From: an uncultured Pelagibacteraceae bacterium | Lineage (GTDB): Bacteria; Pseudomonadota; Alphaproteobacteria; Pelagibacterales; Pelagibacteraceae | DNA: 62,515 nucleotides | Direction of reading: 5' to 3' | Assembly (NCBI GenBank): GCA_902589305.1 | Contig: CACISL010000004.1 | Span: 1-62,515 of the forward strand | Part shown: positions 42,634 to 52,829 of the stretch, in pieces | How the letters are laid out: each line of letters starts with the position of its first letter | Position numbering within the stretch: position 1 is the stretch's first letter | The notes under the pieces: model-generated | Databases searched by the model: none | What the model was told of the DNA's origin: nothing | Seen by the model: only the letters and a program-made list of their open reading frames with translations | Made by a program: the position numbers and the translations under genes

Positions 42634-44291
42634 ATCCTAGCAATATTAATATTAGTAAAAGGTTTTTTCCCAGTTTTTTCTTTCACAATTCTTCTACAAT
42701 TTTGTTTTAAAGTTTCAATTAAATTTTGTTGTTGTTTTTTGTTATCCATAGAGAAGGTTCTGCAAATATTCATTATTTCATCTTCCATATCGAAAATAAA
42801 TGTATCATCCTCATTTTTTTCAGGAATACCTTTATAGGATATTACAGGTTTTTTAATGCTTCCGTTATTTGAAATTATAAGAGTTATCTCTAAATAACCG
42901 TTAGCAGAAAGGTTTTTTCTATCTTTAATAGATTTTGAGTCAGTTTCGACATTAATGTTTCCATCAAGGTAAATTTTTCCTGATGGGGCTTTGTCAATAA
43001 TTTCTGGTTTATCTCCAGGAAGAATTTTTACTATATCGCCATTTTCAATTAGTAAAGTTTTTGGAACTTGCATCTCTTTTGCAAACAAAACATGTTCAGC
43101 CATATGACGGTGTTCTCCATGAACTGGTATTACACACTGAGGTTTCACCCATTTGTACATGTCTTTTAGATCATCTCTATTAGGATGACCAGAAACATGC
43201 ACAAAAGCATTTTCCTCAGTTATTAATTCAATTTTGTTTCTTACTATTAAGTTTTGCAAGTGATATAGTTTTTTCTCATTTCCAGGAATAATTTTAGATG
43301 AGAAAATTACGCAATCTCCACTTTCCAAATAAACATCTGGATGTATGCCATTTATTATCCTTGTCATCGCTCCCATGGGTTCTCCTTGGCTTCCAGTTGC
43401 TAAATATAAAATTTTATTTTTTGCTACTTTTTTTGCATCCCTAGGTTCTAGAGGTTCTATAAGTCCTTGAAGATAACCACATTTTCTTGCTGCTTTATAA
43501 ATTCTTTGCATAGATCTTCCTACTAAACAAATATTTCTTCCAGTTTTTTTTGCACAGTAGAAAACGGACTCCATTCTAGCTACATTTGAAGCGAAAGAGG
43601 TTATAAGTATTTTGCTAGTTTTTAATTCCATAATTCTTAAAAGACTATCTCTTACATCTGATTCAGAGCCTGCTCTACCGGGGCTGAATATATTTGTAGA
43701 GTCGCATATCATGGCTGATACACCGTCATTTCCTATAGATTTTAATTTTTGTTCATCAATTTGACTACCAATCAATGGATTAGGATCAATTTTCCAATCT
43801 CCAGTATGTAAAACTGTTCCAAGTGGAGTTTTTATGCTTAAGCCGTTTGGCTCTAAAATAGAATGCGTTAATGTAATAAAATCTATTTCAAAACTACCTA
43901 GTTTGATTTTACTATTCAATGGAACTACTTGTAGATAAGAGGAAATATCAATTTTTTTTTCTTTAAATTTTTCAAGTATTAATGCTGCTGTAAAAGGTGT
44001 AGTATACATTTTGCACTTTAAACTTGGCCATATATGAGCAACTGCTCCTATGTGATCTTCATGAGCATGTGTTAATACGATTCCTAATAGATCATCTTTC
44101 TTGTCTATGATAAAACCTGCATCAGGCATTATGAGATCAATTCCAGGTACAGATTCATCGGCAAAAGAGACGCCCATATCAACTATAATCCATTTTTGAT
44201 TATTTTCTTTTCCATAGGCATATAAATTCATATTCCCGCCTATTTCGCCAGATCCACCTAGTGGACAAAAAAGTAATTGGTTTTTACTCAT
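42630..44291 (-). CDS. rnj: Ribonuclease J
   Basis: 553-residue metallo-beta-lactamase/beta-CASP nuclease with endo- and 5'-3' exonuclease activity in mRNA decay and rRNA maturation. The metal site THAHEDHIGAV is at 74-84; later conserved parts are LHTGDWKID, TGSQGEPMGAM and HVSGHPNRDDL. Its C-terminal region is dimerisation-like. Replaces or complements RNase E-type decay in alphaproteobacteria. It overlaps coaX by 4 bases. Confidence 0.94.
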   Translation of the reverse strand: MSKNQLLFCPLGGSGEIGGNMNLYAYGKENNQKWIIVDMGVSFADESVPGIDLIMPDAGFIIDKKDDLLGIVLTHAHEDHIGAVAHIWPSLKCKMYTTPFTAALILEKFKEKKIDISSYLQVVPLNSKIKLGSFEIDFITLTHSILEPNGLSIKTPLGTVLHTGDWKIDPNPLIGSQIDEQKLKSIGNDGVSAMICDSTNIFSPGRAGSESDVRDSLLRIMELKTSKILITSFASNVARMESVFYCAKKTGRNICLVGRSMQRIYKAARKCGYLQGLIEPLEPRDAKKVAKNKILYLATGSQGEPMGAMTRIINGIHPDVYLESGDCVIFSSKIIPGNEKKLYHLQNLIVRNKIELITEENAFVHVSGHPNRDDLKDMYKWVKPQCVIPVHGEHRHMAEHVLFAKEMQVPKTLLIENGDIVKILPGDKPEIIDKAPSGKIYLDGNINVETDSKSIKDRKNLSANGYLEITLIISNNGSIKKPVISYKGIPEKNEDDTFIFDMEDEIMNICRTFSMDNKKQQQNLIETLKQNCRRIVKEKTGKKPFTNINIARI

Positions 44292-45031
44292 AAAAATTCT
44301 CTATAAACTTTTGCAATGCCTTTAATTGTAATATTTTGATCAATAATAGATCTCTTTTTAATAATTTTTTTAAATAAATTTGCATATCCACCCGTTAGAA
44401 TTATTTTATAATTCATTTTCCAATTTATTGTTATTTTACTAATTATGTTATTTATCAGACCGTCATAACCCCAGATAAATCCTGCATTTAAAGCATCTTT
44501 TGTATTTTTTCCAAAACTCTTTTGTTTTTTTTTTAGATCAAACATTGGAAGTAAGGCTGTTGACTGACTTAAATTTCTAATTGATGATTTTACACCTGGA
44601 GCTATAACACCTCCTTCATATATTCCATTTTTCACAATATCAAAAGTTGTTGCAGTACCAAAATCAATAATTAAGCAATTTTTAAATTTTTTACCCTCTA
44701 TAGAATTAACGATTCTATCTGAACCAAGTTGTTTTATATTTTGAATATTAATTTTAATCAATTTCTTCAAATTAAGACTCTTTATTTCTAAAATTTCATA
44801 ATTTTTTTTTTTAAAAATCTTTTTAATCTCATTTAAAGCTTTTGGAACGACGCATGAAAATAAGATTTTGTTTTTTTGATTTTTTTTAAAAAAATTTTTT
44901 AAAGTTTTTTTTACATAATCCTTTAAAAAAATTTTGCTCGTATCGAAAATAATAGATTTTAGTATTTTTGATTTATTTAATAAACAAATTCTTGTTGAAG
45001 TATTTCCTATATCGCCAATAATATAATGCAT
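44288..45031 (-). CDS. coaX: Type III pantothenate kinase
   Basis: 247-residue ASKHA-fold kinase for the first step from pantothenate to CoA. Motifs are DIGNTSTRICLL at the start, LGSDRIVNSIEG near residue 123, DFGTATTFDIV near 139, and GGVIAPGV near 160. The coding region is very AT-rich with many Lys and Ile codons. It sits between birA and rnj as in other alphaproteobacteria. Confidence 0.93.
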   Translation of the reverse strand: MHYIIGDIGNTSTRICLLNKSKILKSIIFDTSKIFLKDYVKKTLKNFFKKNQKNKILFSCVVPKALNEIKKIFKKKNYEILEIKSLNLKKLIKINIQNIKQLGSDRIVNSIEGKKFKNCLIIDFGTATTFDIVKNGIYEGGVIAPGVKSSIRNLSQSTALLPMFDLKKKQKSFGKNTKDALNAGFIWGYDGLINNIISKITINWKMNYKIILTGGYANLFKKIIKKRSIIDQNITIKGIAKVYREFL

Positions 45032-45036
45032 TTTAA

Positions 45037-45600
45037 TTATCTATATTTTCTTTTTAAATCTGAAAAGGATAATTTGTTTTTTTCATCAAGAAACTTTTCA
45101 TATCCGATTTTTATATTTTTTAAAATCTTTTGATTATTAATTTTTCTATTTAATATATTTTTTAAACTAGTCGATTGAAAGCTTTTGTTTTGTGGAACTA
45201 CATTTGTATTTAGCCCTATTCCTACTATTAAATAATCAAAATTATTAAATTTAATAACTTCTTGTAAAATCCCACAAAATTTTTGCTTATTAAATAGTAA
45301 ATCATTAGGCCATTTTATCTTTATTTTTTTTGAAATTACCTTTGAAACCACTTTTTTTAGCAAAAATGCATTAAGAATTGCGAATTGTTTGAAATTAATT
45401 TTTGTTTGATCAAATTTAAAAAATAAAGAAATAAAAAGATTTCCTTTTTTTGAAATCCATTTTTTTCCAACTCTCCCCCTTCCATTAGTTTGTTTTACAG
45501 ATGTAATTAAAGTTGGTTCTGAAATATTTTTTTTTATAAGCTTTAAAGCTATGTCGTTAGTACTTTTTACTTTTTTATATTTTTTTATCTTAATTCTCAT
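45037..45600 (-). CDS. birA: Biotin--protein ligase, minimal form
   Basis: 187-residue ligase that attaches biotin to carboxylase carrier proteins. The biotinyl-AMP loop is NGRGRVGKKW, with KWPNDLL and GIGLNTNV as further markers. There is no N-terminal DNA-binding domain (usual for class I BirA outside enterobacteria and bacilli), and the C-terminal SH3-like domain is also missing, so only the catalytic core remains. It starts in the nuoN stop. Confidence 0.9.
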   Translation of the reverse strand: MRIKIKKYKKVKSTNDIALKLIKKNISEPTLITSVKQTNGRGRVGKKWISKKGNLFISLFFKFDQTKINFKQFAILNAFLLKKVVSKVISKKIKIKWPNDLLFNKQKFCGILQEVIKFNNFDYLIVGIGLNTNVVPQNKSFQSTSLKNILNRKINNQKILKNIKIGYEKFLDEKNKLSFSDLKRKYR

Positions 45601-47015
45601 TAACTAACGAATAGTGTACTTACTAAATTATTCAAAACGGAAGGATATAAAAAAAAGGTAATCAAAATTGTACAACTTGCAAATATTGACAATTGAGCAG
45701 TCCTATTTTTAGTCGTCTCAAAAGTAATAAGACTGTCATCAAAATAGATAGTTTTTATAATTTTTAGATAATAAAATGCTGACATTACTGTAGTTAATAA
45801 ACCAATAATTGCTAATGCATACATCTCTTTTTCCAGCACTGCGACAAAAACATAAAATTTTGCAAAAAATCCACCTAAAGGTGGAACTCCTGCTAAAGAA
45901 AATAAAATTATTAATAATGAAAATGCTATTAGAGGGTGTTTTTTTGAAATTCCAGATAAATCAGAAATATTTTCTTTATACTGACCATCTTTCTTCAACA
46001 AGTATAAACAAGAGAATGCGCCAATATTCATAATGACATATATTGATATGTAAACTATTGCACTTTGATAGCCTGTTATTGCTCCAGTAGCAACTCCGGC
46101 AAGTGCGTAACCAATATGGCCTATTGAACTATAAGCTAAAAGTCTTTTAAAATTTTTTTGAACCATTGCTGCGATAGCTCCTAAAATCATTGATGCAATT
46201 GACATAAAGATTATTATTGTTTGCCACTCTAATAAAATATTTGAAAAAGGAATAAACATAAATTTAATCAATAATGCTAAACCAGCAATTTTTGGTACAA
46301 CTGCAAAATAACTTGTTATTGATGTTGGAGCACCTTCGTAAACATCAGGTGTCCACATATGAAATGGAACTGCAGAGACTTTAAAAGCTAGCCCAACTAA
46401 TATAAATACCATCGCAAATACAGCGCCTGTGTTTTCTTTATTTAGTTGACTAGAAATCAAATCAAAATTTGTAGAGCCGGTAAATCCATATAAAAGTGAA
46501 CATCCGTACAACAATAAACCTGAGGAAAGCGCACTAAGGACAAAGTATTTTATTCCAGACTCTGTCGATCTAAGATTGTCTCTATCAATCGATGCTAAAA
46601 TATAAAGAGATAAAGATTGTAACTCTAATCCTAAATAAAAGAGAATTAAATCATTAGAACTTACCATAAAGAACATCCCTAAAATTGATAATAAAACGAT
46701 TATTGGATATTCAAATTTGTCTAATTTGCTATCTATTATGAAATTTTTAGACGAGTTTAGAACAAATAATGATGATAGTAATATCAAAATTTTAAAATAA
46801 TTTGAAAAAGAGTCTCTTGTAAAACTATCTAAAAATATTTTCTCCTCGTAACTCGGACTTGATAAAATAATTGAAATTAAAATAATAATTATTAAAGAAG
46901 TAAGATTAAATATCAAATTGAAGCTTTTTTTAATAAAAACACCAACCATTAAAATAGAAAAAATTGATATAGATAAAAAGATCTCAGGTAATAATATATT
47001 TAAACTATTAATCAT
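45600..47015 (-). CDS. nuoN: NADH dehydrogenase I subunit N
   Basis: 471-residue antiporter-like membrane subunit of complex I with about 14 helices. The proton-channel region includes KVSAVPFHMWTPDVYEGAP with the conserved lysine and the discontinuous helix, and a second AAMVQKNFKRLLAYSSIGHIGY segment. Follows nuoM by 2 bases. Confidence 0.95.
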   Translation of the reverse strand: MINSLNILLPEIFLSISIFSILMVGVFIKKSFNLIFNLTSLIIIILISIILSSPSYEEKIFLDSFTRDSFSNYFKILILLSSLFVLNSSKNFIIDSKLDKFEYPIIVLLSILGMFFMVSSNDLILFYLGLELQSLSLYILASIDRDNLRSTESGIKYFVLSALSSGLLLYGCSLLYGFTGSTNFDLISSQLNKENTGAVFAMVFILVGLAFKVSAVPFHMWTPDVYEGAPTSITSYFAVVPKIAGLALLIKFMFIPFSNILLEWQTIIIFMSIASMILGAIAAMVQKNFKRLLAYSSIGHIGYALAGVATGAITGYQSAIVYISIYVIMNIGAFSCLYLLKKDGQYKENISDLSGISKKHPLIAFSLLIILFSLAGVPPLGGFFAKFYVFVAVLEKEMYALAIIGLLTTVMSAFYYLKIIKTIYFDDSLITFETTKNRTAQLSIFASCTILITFFLYPSVLNNLVSTLFVS

Positions 47016-47017
47016 AT

Positions 47018-48496
47018 TTAATTTGAAATAAGTGCTGTTTGATAATTATATATCAAATTATTAACTGATACGTTAAAAGTTTCCATTAATGGTAGTGGGT
47101 AGAAACCAAAAAAAAGAATCAAAAATGCTAAACTAATTAACATTGCAATCTCAGATTTATTGATATCGTTTAATTTTTTAATTTCTGAGTTATTTGTAAC
47201 TCCAAAAATCACTCTTTTTGTAAGCCAAAGTATATAGGCTGCTCCTAGGACTACTCCAAATGTCGCTAACATTGCTGCAAGATAATTTTTTTGAAATGTT
47301 CCAGTCAAAATAAGGAATTCACCTAAAAATCCAGAAGTCCCAGGTAAACCTAGTGCAGCTAAAGCAAATATTAAAAATAAAAAAGAGTATTTTGGAATAT
47401 AGTTTACAAGACCTCCATAGCTACTTATCATTCTTGAGTGTAATCTATCGTAGACTACACCAACACATAAAAATAATGCTGCTGATATTAAACCATGACT
47501 AATCATCTGATAGATGCTTCCTTCTATACCTTGTTTGGTTAAAGTAAAAATTCCAAGAGTTACATAACCCATGTGAGCCACAGAAGAGTAAGCAATTAAC
47601 TTTTTCATATCTTCTTGCATAAGCGCAACTAATGAGGTGTAAATAATCGCAACTATACTTAAAGTGTATATTAACGGTGTAAAATATTCTGATGCTATTG
47701 GGAACATTGGTATCGAAAATCTTAAAAAACCATAGCCAGCCATTTTCAATAAAATCGCTGCAAGTATTACTGATCCAGCAGTCGGAGCCTCAACATGTGC
47801 ATCTGGTAGCCATGTATGAACTGGCCACATAGGCATTTTAACTGCAAAGGAGCTAAAGAAAGCAAGCCAAAGTATATTTTGATACTCTTTTGGTATTTTT
47901 ATTTCATATATTTGAGTAATATCAGTTGTGCCTGTTAACCAAAAAATAACTATTATTGCCACAAGCATTAAAACAGAACCGAGTAAAGTAAACAAAAAGA
48001 ATTTAAAAGCAGAGTAAACCCTTCTTGGCCCGCCCCAAACACCAATAATCAAAAACATTGGTATTAAGCCTGCTTCAAAAAATAAATAAAAAATTACAAG
48101 ATCAAGTGAGCAAAACACTCCAATCATAAATGTTTCTAATATTAAAATTGCAATTAAAAATTCTTTAACTCTAATTTTGATACTGTTCGCACAAGAGATT
48201 ATACAAATTGGAGTGATAAATGTTGTTAAAACTATAAAAAGTATTGATATTCCATCTACTCCCAATTTAAATTTAATAAAATCATTTATCCAGGATTTTT
48301 CCTCAATAAACTGAAATTCGGACGTATTAAAATCTAAAGAGTGCCACAAAAATAATGAAAGTAGGAAAGTGGCAATACTACTAAATAAAGAGATATAAAT
48401 TGAGCTATTATTAGCTGTTTTATCTTTAGATAATAAAATGAAAAACGAGCTTATTAAAGGTAAAAAAATTAAAGTTGATAATATTGGAAAGTTCAT
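47018..48496 (-). CDS. nuoM: NADH dehydrogenase I subunit M
   Basis: 492-residue antiporter-like subunit with about 14 helices. KMPMWPVHTWLPDAHVEAPT and LMQEDMKKLIAYSSVAHMGY are the conserved proton-pathway segments, and FLYLFFEAGLIPMFLIIG (YLFFEAGLIPM) contains the family glutamate. One base separates it from nuoL. Confidence 0.95.
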   Translation of the reverse strand: MNFPILSTLIFLPLISSFFILLSKDKTANNSSIYISLFSSIATFLLSLFLWHSLDFNTSEFQFIEEKSWINDFIKFKLGVDGISILFIVLTTFITPICIISCANSIKIRVKEFLIAILILETFMIGVFCSLDLVIFYLFFEAGLIPMFLIIGVWGGPRRVYSAFKFFLFTLLGSVLMLVAIIVIFWLTGTTDITQIYEIKIPKEYQNILWLAFFSSFAVKMPMWPVHTWLPDAHVEAPTAGSVILAAILLKMAGYGFLRFSIPMFPIASEYFTPLIYTLSIVAIIYTSLVALMQEDMKKLIAYSSVAHMGYVTLGIFTLTKQGIEGSIYQMISHGLISAALFLCVGVVYDRLHSRMISSYGGLVNYIPKYSFLFLIFALAALGLPGTSGFLGEFLILTGTFQKNYLAAMLATFGVVLGAAYILWLTKRVIFGVTNNSEIKKLNDINKSEIAMLISLAFLILFFGFYPLPLMETFNVSVNNLIYNYQTALISN

Positions 48497-48497
48497 T

Positions 48498-50405
48498 TTA
48501 TTTTAATATTAAGTAAGTCAATAAAATTGATAGTCCTAATAACATCACAAAAGCATAATCATAAATAAATCCTGTTTGAAAACGTCCTGTTTTATTAGAA
48601 ATAATCTTGATAAGTTTTGAAATACCGTCAGGACCAAATTTATCAATTATGCCTATATCTCCTTTTTTCCAAAAAAATGAACCTATTTTTTTTGCTGGAT
48701 TTACAAAAATTTTTTCGTAAATTTCATCAATATACCATTTATTAAATAAAAAATTATACAAAGGTATATTAGTATTTTTGAAATCATCTAAAATTTTTGG
48801 ATTCAAAATATATAGATAAAATGATATAGGTATTGATATCAAAACTAATACCGGTGTCACTAATAAAAACCATAGTGGTATAGCATCATGTTCTATCTCA
48901 TTTAAAAAAAAGACTGAACTTTGCCAAAATTCGTTACTCGAGTGTCCTATAAAAATATTTTTAAAAATATATCCTGAAAATATTGCTCCAACACTTAAAA
49001 ATACTAAAGGAATTAACATAACTACTGGTGACTCATGAGTTTCATTTATTGGAATTTTTTTATTGTTGTAGGTCCCATGAAAAGCTTTAAAAAATAATCT
49101 CCAAGAATAAATTGATGTTAAAAATGCTGTAACTATACCAATCGTAGCTGCATAATTTCCTAAAGAAGAATTTTTAAGATATGCAAACTCAATAATTGCA
49201 TCTTTTGAATAAAAGCCTGATAGAAAAGGAAATCCAGTCAAAGCTAAAGTCCCTAACAACATGAAAACGTAAGTATATGGTAGTTTTTTACTTACCCCTC
49301 CCATATTTCTTATATCTTGTTCATTTTTAAATGCATGAATTACTGAACCAGCACCTAAAAATAAAAGAGCTTTAAAAAAAGCATGTGTAAACAAATGAAA
49401 CATCGCTACATGATATGCCCCAACTCCAGCAGCAAAAAACATATATCCTAATTGACTACAGGTAGAATATGCTACTATTTTTTTAATGTCGTTTTGTACA
49501 AGTGCAACTGATGCAGCAAATATTGCTGTTATCATTCCTATTACGGTAACTAAATTCAAAGCAACTTGAGAATATTCAAAAATAGGTGAACATCTAACGA
49601 CTAGAAAAACACCAGCCGTAACCATTGTTGCTGCATGAATTAAAGCTGAAACTGGTGTTGGACCCTCCATCGCATCCGGTAGCCAAGTATGAAGTAAAAA
49701 TTGCGCAGATTTTCCCATCGCACCGATAAATAGAAATATACATATTAATGTTATTAAATTAGGCTCAAAACCAAAGAAGGCTATTTTTTTTTCAGTGAAC
49801 TGAGATGCGGTTTGAAAAACTTCTTCATAATTAATAGTACCAAAAAATAAAAAAATTAAAAATATTGCAATAGCTAGACCAAAATCCCCTATTCTGTTTA
49901 CAATAAATGCTTTTATAGCTGCATTATTTGCTGATTCTTTTTTATACCAAAAACCTATTAAAAGATATGAGCATAAGCCAACTCCTTCCCATCCAAAAAA
50001 AAGTTGTAAGAAATTGTCTGAAACAACTAAAGCTAACATTGAAAAAGTAAACAAAGAAAGATAAGACATAAATCTTGGTTTGTGGGGGTCATGACTCATA
50101 TAACCAATAGAATAAATATGAACTAATGCAGATACAAAAGTTATAACTACCAACATTACCGAACTAAGCGGATCAACATTTATTGACCAGTTAGCTGAGA
50201 AGCCTCCAGAACTAACCCATTCAAAAATCACATAATTTCCATAAGCATCGTTTTGAATTCCGTTCCAAAAAACAATAATTGATAAGGCTGCTGAGATACT
50301 AACAAATAAGCTCGTAGATATTTCTGCAAAATAATTTGTCAGAGATTTACCAAAATACCCTATGATAGAACCAATAAGTGGTAAAAATAATATTGCGTAT
50401 TCCAT
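48498..50405 (-). CDS. nuoL: NADH dehydrogenase I subunit L
   Basis: 635-residue terminal antiporter-like subunit with 14-16 helices and the long lateral helix region at the C terminus. Conserved segments: FFGWEGVGLCSYLLIGFW, SAQFLLHTWLPDAMEGPTPV and LVQNDIKKIVAYSTCSQLGY. Starts directly after nuoK. Confidence 0.95.
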   Translation of the reverse strand: MEYAILFLPLIGSIIGYFGKSLTNYFAEISTSLFVSISAALSIIVFWNGIQNDAYGNYVIFEWVSSGGFSANWSINVDPLSSVMLVVITFVSALVHIYSIGYMSHDPHKPRFMSYLSLFTFSMLALVVSDNFLQLFFGWEGVGLCSYLLIGFWYKKESANNAAIKAFIVNRIGDFGLAIAIFLIFLFFGTINYEEVFQTASQFTEKKIAFFGFEPNLITLICIFLFIGAMGKSAQFLLHTWLPDAMEGPTPVSALIHAATMVTAGVFLVVRCSPIFEYSQVALNLVTVIGMITAIFAASVALVQNDIKKIVAYSTCSQLGYMFFAAGVGAYHVAMFHLFTHAFFKALLFLGAGSVIHAFKNEQDIRNMGGVSKKLPYTYVFMLLGTLALTGFPFLSGFYSKDAIIEFAYLKNSSLGNYAATIGIVTAFLTSIYSWRLFFKAFHGTYNNKKIPINETHESPVVMLIPLVFLSVGAIFSGYIFKNIFIGHSSNEFWQSSVFFLNEIEHDAIPLWFLLVTPVLVLISIPISFYLYILNPKILDDFKNTNIPLYNFLFNKWYIDEIYEKIFVNPAKKIGSFFWKKGDIGIIDKFGPDGISKLIKIISNKTGRFQTGFIYDYAFVMLLGLSILLTYLILK

Positions 50406-50717
50406 TTAACCTTTCAGGCCGTGTATATCCTCTACTCTAATAGAGCCTCTGTTTCTGTAATAAACTACTATTATAGCAAGGCCAATTGCTGCCTCTGCTG
50501 CTGCAACAGTTAGAATAAGCATAGTGAAGATTTGTCCAACAATATCACCAGAAAAAATAGAGAATGAAATTAAATTAATATTTACCGCTAACAGAATAAG
50601 TTCGATAGACATCAATATAACTATTACGTTTTTTCTGTTTAAAAAAATTCCAATTACACCTAAGAAAAAAATAATAGCGCCTAAAGATAAATAGTGCCCT
50701 AAACCTATTTCAATCAT
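50406..50717 (-). CDS. nuoK: NADH dehydrogenase I subunit K
   Basis: 103-residue subunit with three helices, containing the two membrane glutamates ([11 protein letters not shown] and [12 protein letters not shown]) needed for proton transfer. Overlaps nuoJ by 8 bases. Confidence 0.95.
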   Translation of the reverse strand: MIEIGLGHYLSLGAIIFFLGVIGIFLNRKNVIVILMSIELILLAVNINLISFSIFSGDIVGQIFTMLILTVAAAEAAIGLAIIVVYYRNRGSIRVEDIHGLKG

Positions 50718-51336
50718 CTATTTTTACTCCCTGATTAGATTTTACTTCTAAAAGTTCAATTGCAGTTGAGGGATTTCTTGAAATTTGGTTGATATAACTT
50801 TGTTTTTTAACGCCTGCTCTCTCTCTAAATGTCAGAAGTATAGCTCCAATCATTGCTAAAAGAAGTATTATACCTGCCAGCTGAAAATACAAGATATAGT
50901 CAGTATACAGAACTAATCCTAATTGATGAGTATTTGATATATTGGATATAGTTAATGTACTACTAGTCATTACATTTTCTTTATATTTCCATCCACCGAC
51001 AACAACTAACAATTCTAATAAAATTAATACACTTACTATTAAACCAGTGGGAATATGTGTTGATTTTTTTCCGATAAACCATGATTGTTTCTGCTCTGCA
51101 ACATTCAACATCATTACAACAAATAGAAATAAAACAGCGACTGCGCCCACGTAAACAATTAAGAGTATCATCCCTAAAAATTCTGCTCCAACCATGATGA
51201 ATAGACAGCCAACTGATATAAAATCTAATATTAAAAAAAAAACAGAATTAATTGTGCTTCTCGATGTTATCACCATTAAAGATGAAAAAATCGCTATTAC
51301 TGAAAAGAAATAAAAAAAAATAGAGTGGGCTATCAT
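50710..51336 (-). CDS. nuoJ: NADH dehydrogenase I subunit J
   Basis: 208-residue membrane subunit with five helices; the conserved helix with a pi-bulge is the [22 protein letters not shown] region. Directly follows nuoI. Confidence 0.94.
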   Translation of the reverse strand: MIAHSIFFYFFSVIAIFSSLMVITSRSTINSVFFLILDFISVGCLFIMVGAEFLGMILLIVYVGAVAVLFLFVVMMLNVAEQKQSWFIGKKSTHIPTGLIVSVLILLELLVVVGGWKYKENVMTSSTLTISNISNTHQLGLVLYTDYILYFQLAGIILLLAMIGAILLTFRERAGVKKQSYINQISRNPSTAIELLEVKSNQGVKIDD

Positions 51337-51825
51337 TTATCTGTAAGGTTTATCTAGCTTTATATTTTTTGCTAGAACTGACTCCCACCTATCCCCATTT
51401 TCTAAAAGTTTCTCTTTATTATAATAAAGTTCCTCTCTAGTCTCAGTTGCAAATTCAAAATTTGGTCCTTGAACTATCGCTTCAACTGGACAAGACTCTT
51501 GACATAATCCACAATAAATACATTTAAGCATATCAATGTCGTACCTGGTTGTTTTTCTACTACCATCTGACCGTTCTGTTGACTCTATTGTAATAGCTTG
51601 AGCGGGGCAAACTGCTTCACATAATTTACAAGCAATACATCTTTCTTCTCCGTTAGGATATCTTCTTAAAGCATGTTCACCTCTCATTCTTGGACTTATT
51701 GGTCCTTTTTCAAAAGGATAATTGATTGTTTTTGACTTTCTAAATAATTCTTTGATTGCAATAAATAATCCAGAGACAAACTCTACAAGAAAAATAGTTT
51801 TTAAAAATCTTACTAAGTTCATCAA
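51337..51825 (-). CDS. nuoI: NADH dehydrogenase I subunit I
   Basis: 162-residue peripheral subunit with two [4Fe-4S] clusters bound by [12 protein letters not shown] and [12 protein letters not shown]. An amphipathic N terminus attaches it to the membrane arm. ATGA overlap with nuoH. Confidence 0.96.
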   Translation of the reverse strand: MMNLVRFLKTIFLVEFVSGLFIAIKELFRKSKTINYPFEKGPISPRMRGEHALRRYPNGEERCIACKLCEAVCPAQAITIESTERSDGSRKTTRYDIDMLKCIYCGLCQESCPVEAIVQGPNFEFATETREELYYNKEKLLENGDRWESVLAKNIKLDKPYR

Positions 51826-52829
51826 ATATTAACCTTAGGTAATTTGTCAAAATAAAATAAAAAACTTGCGGTAAGTACAAGATAAATTAGAGAAAAAGGT
51901 AAAAATATTTTCCAACCTAATCTCATGAGTTGATCATATCTATACCTAGGGACAATAGCTTTGATTAAAGCAAATAATAAAAATAAAAATAAAATTTTTG
52001 ATATCATCCAGATAGGAGCAGGAATTATATTTAAAGGATAAATATCTATGATTGGTAACCATCCCCCAAGGAACAGAATAGAGGCCATAGCACACATTAA
52101 AAGTATATTTGCGTATTCTCCAAGCCAAAACATTGCATACATCATTCCTGAATATTCAGTTTGATATCCAGCTACTAATTCTGCTTCCGCTTCTGGTAAG
52201 TCAAAAGGTGGTCTATTCGTTTCAGCAAGAGCTGAAATGAAAAAAATCACAAACATTGGAAAGAGAGGTATTACGTACCACAAGTCTTTTTGTGCAACTA
52301 CAATATCATTTAAATTTAAGGACCCAACGCATAAAAGTACATTTATTATGATAATTCCTATTGAGACCTCGTAAGAAACCATCTGAGCTGCTGACCTGAT
52401 AGCACCTAAAAAAGGATATTTGGAGTTAGATGCCCAACCACCCATAATAATTCCATAAACTCCAAGAGAAGAAACTGCAAATAAATATAGAATACCAACA
52501 TTAATATCAGCTAAAACTAAACTTTCACTCATTGGTATAACAGCCCAAGCGACTAAAGCTAGTGTCATGGTTACGATTGGAGCAAGAATAAAAACTACTT
52601 TATTAGCACTTGCAGGAATTATAACTTCTTTAAAAATATATTTTAATGCATCCGCTAAAGTTTGAAAAAGTCCAAAAGGCCCAACGACGTTTGGCCCTCT
52701 TCTTTTTTGTACTAAACCCCAAACCCTTCTATCTAGCCAAACAATCATAGCTACAGATACAAGTATCGGTATAAGTAAAAAAATAATTTTATAAACTTCT
52801 TGCCCTAAAATTTGTATATATTCTATCAT
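51822..52829 (-). CDS. nuoH: NADH dehydrogenase I subunit H
   Basis: 335-residue membrane subunit with eight helices forming the quinone-binding entrance with NuoB and NuoD. Conserved: [40 protein letters not shown] (in two parts) and the C-terminal [13 protein letters not shown]. Confidence 0.96.
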   Translation of the reverse strand: MIEYIQILGQEVYKIIFLLIPILVSVAMIVWLDRRVWGLVQKRRGPNVVGPFGLFQTLADALKYIFKEVIIPASANKVVFILAPIVTMTLALVAWAVIPMSESLVLADINVGILYLFAVSSLGVYGIIMGGWASNSKYPFLGAIRSAAQMVSYEVSIGIIIINVLLCVGSLNLNDIVVAQKDLWYVIPLFPMFVIFFISALAETNRPPFDLPEAEAELVAGYQTEYSGMMYAMFWLGEYANILLMCAMASILFLGGWLPIIDIYPLNIIPAPIWMISKILFLFLLFALIKAIVPRYRYDQLMRLGWKIFLPFSLIYLVLTASFLFYFDKLPKVNI

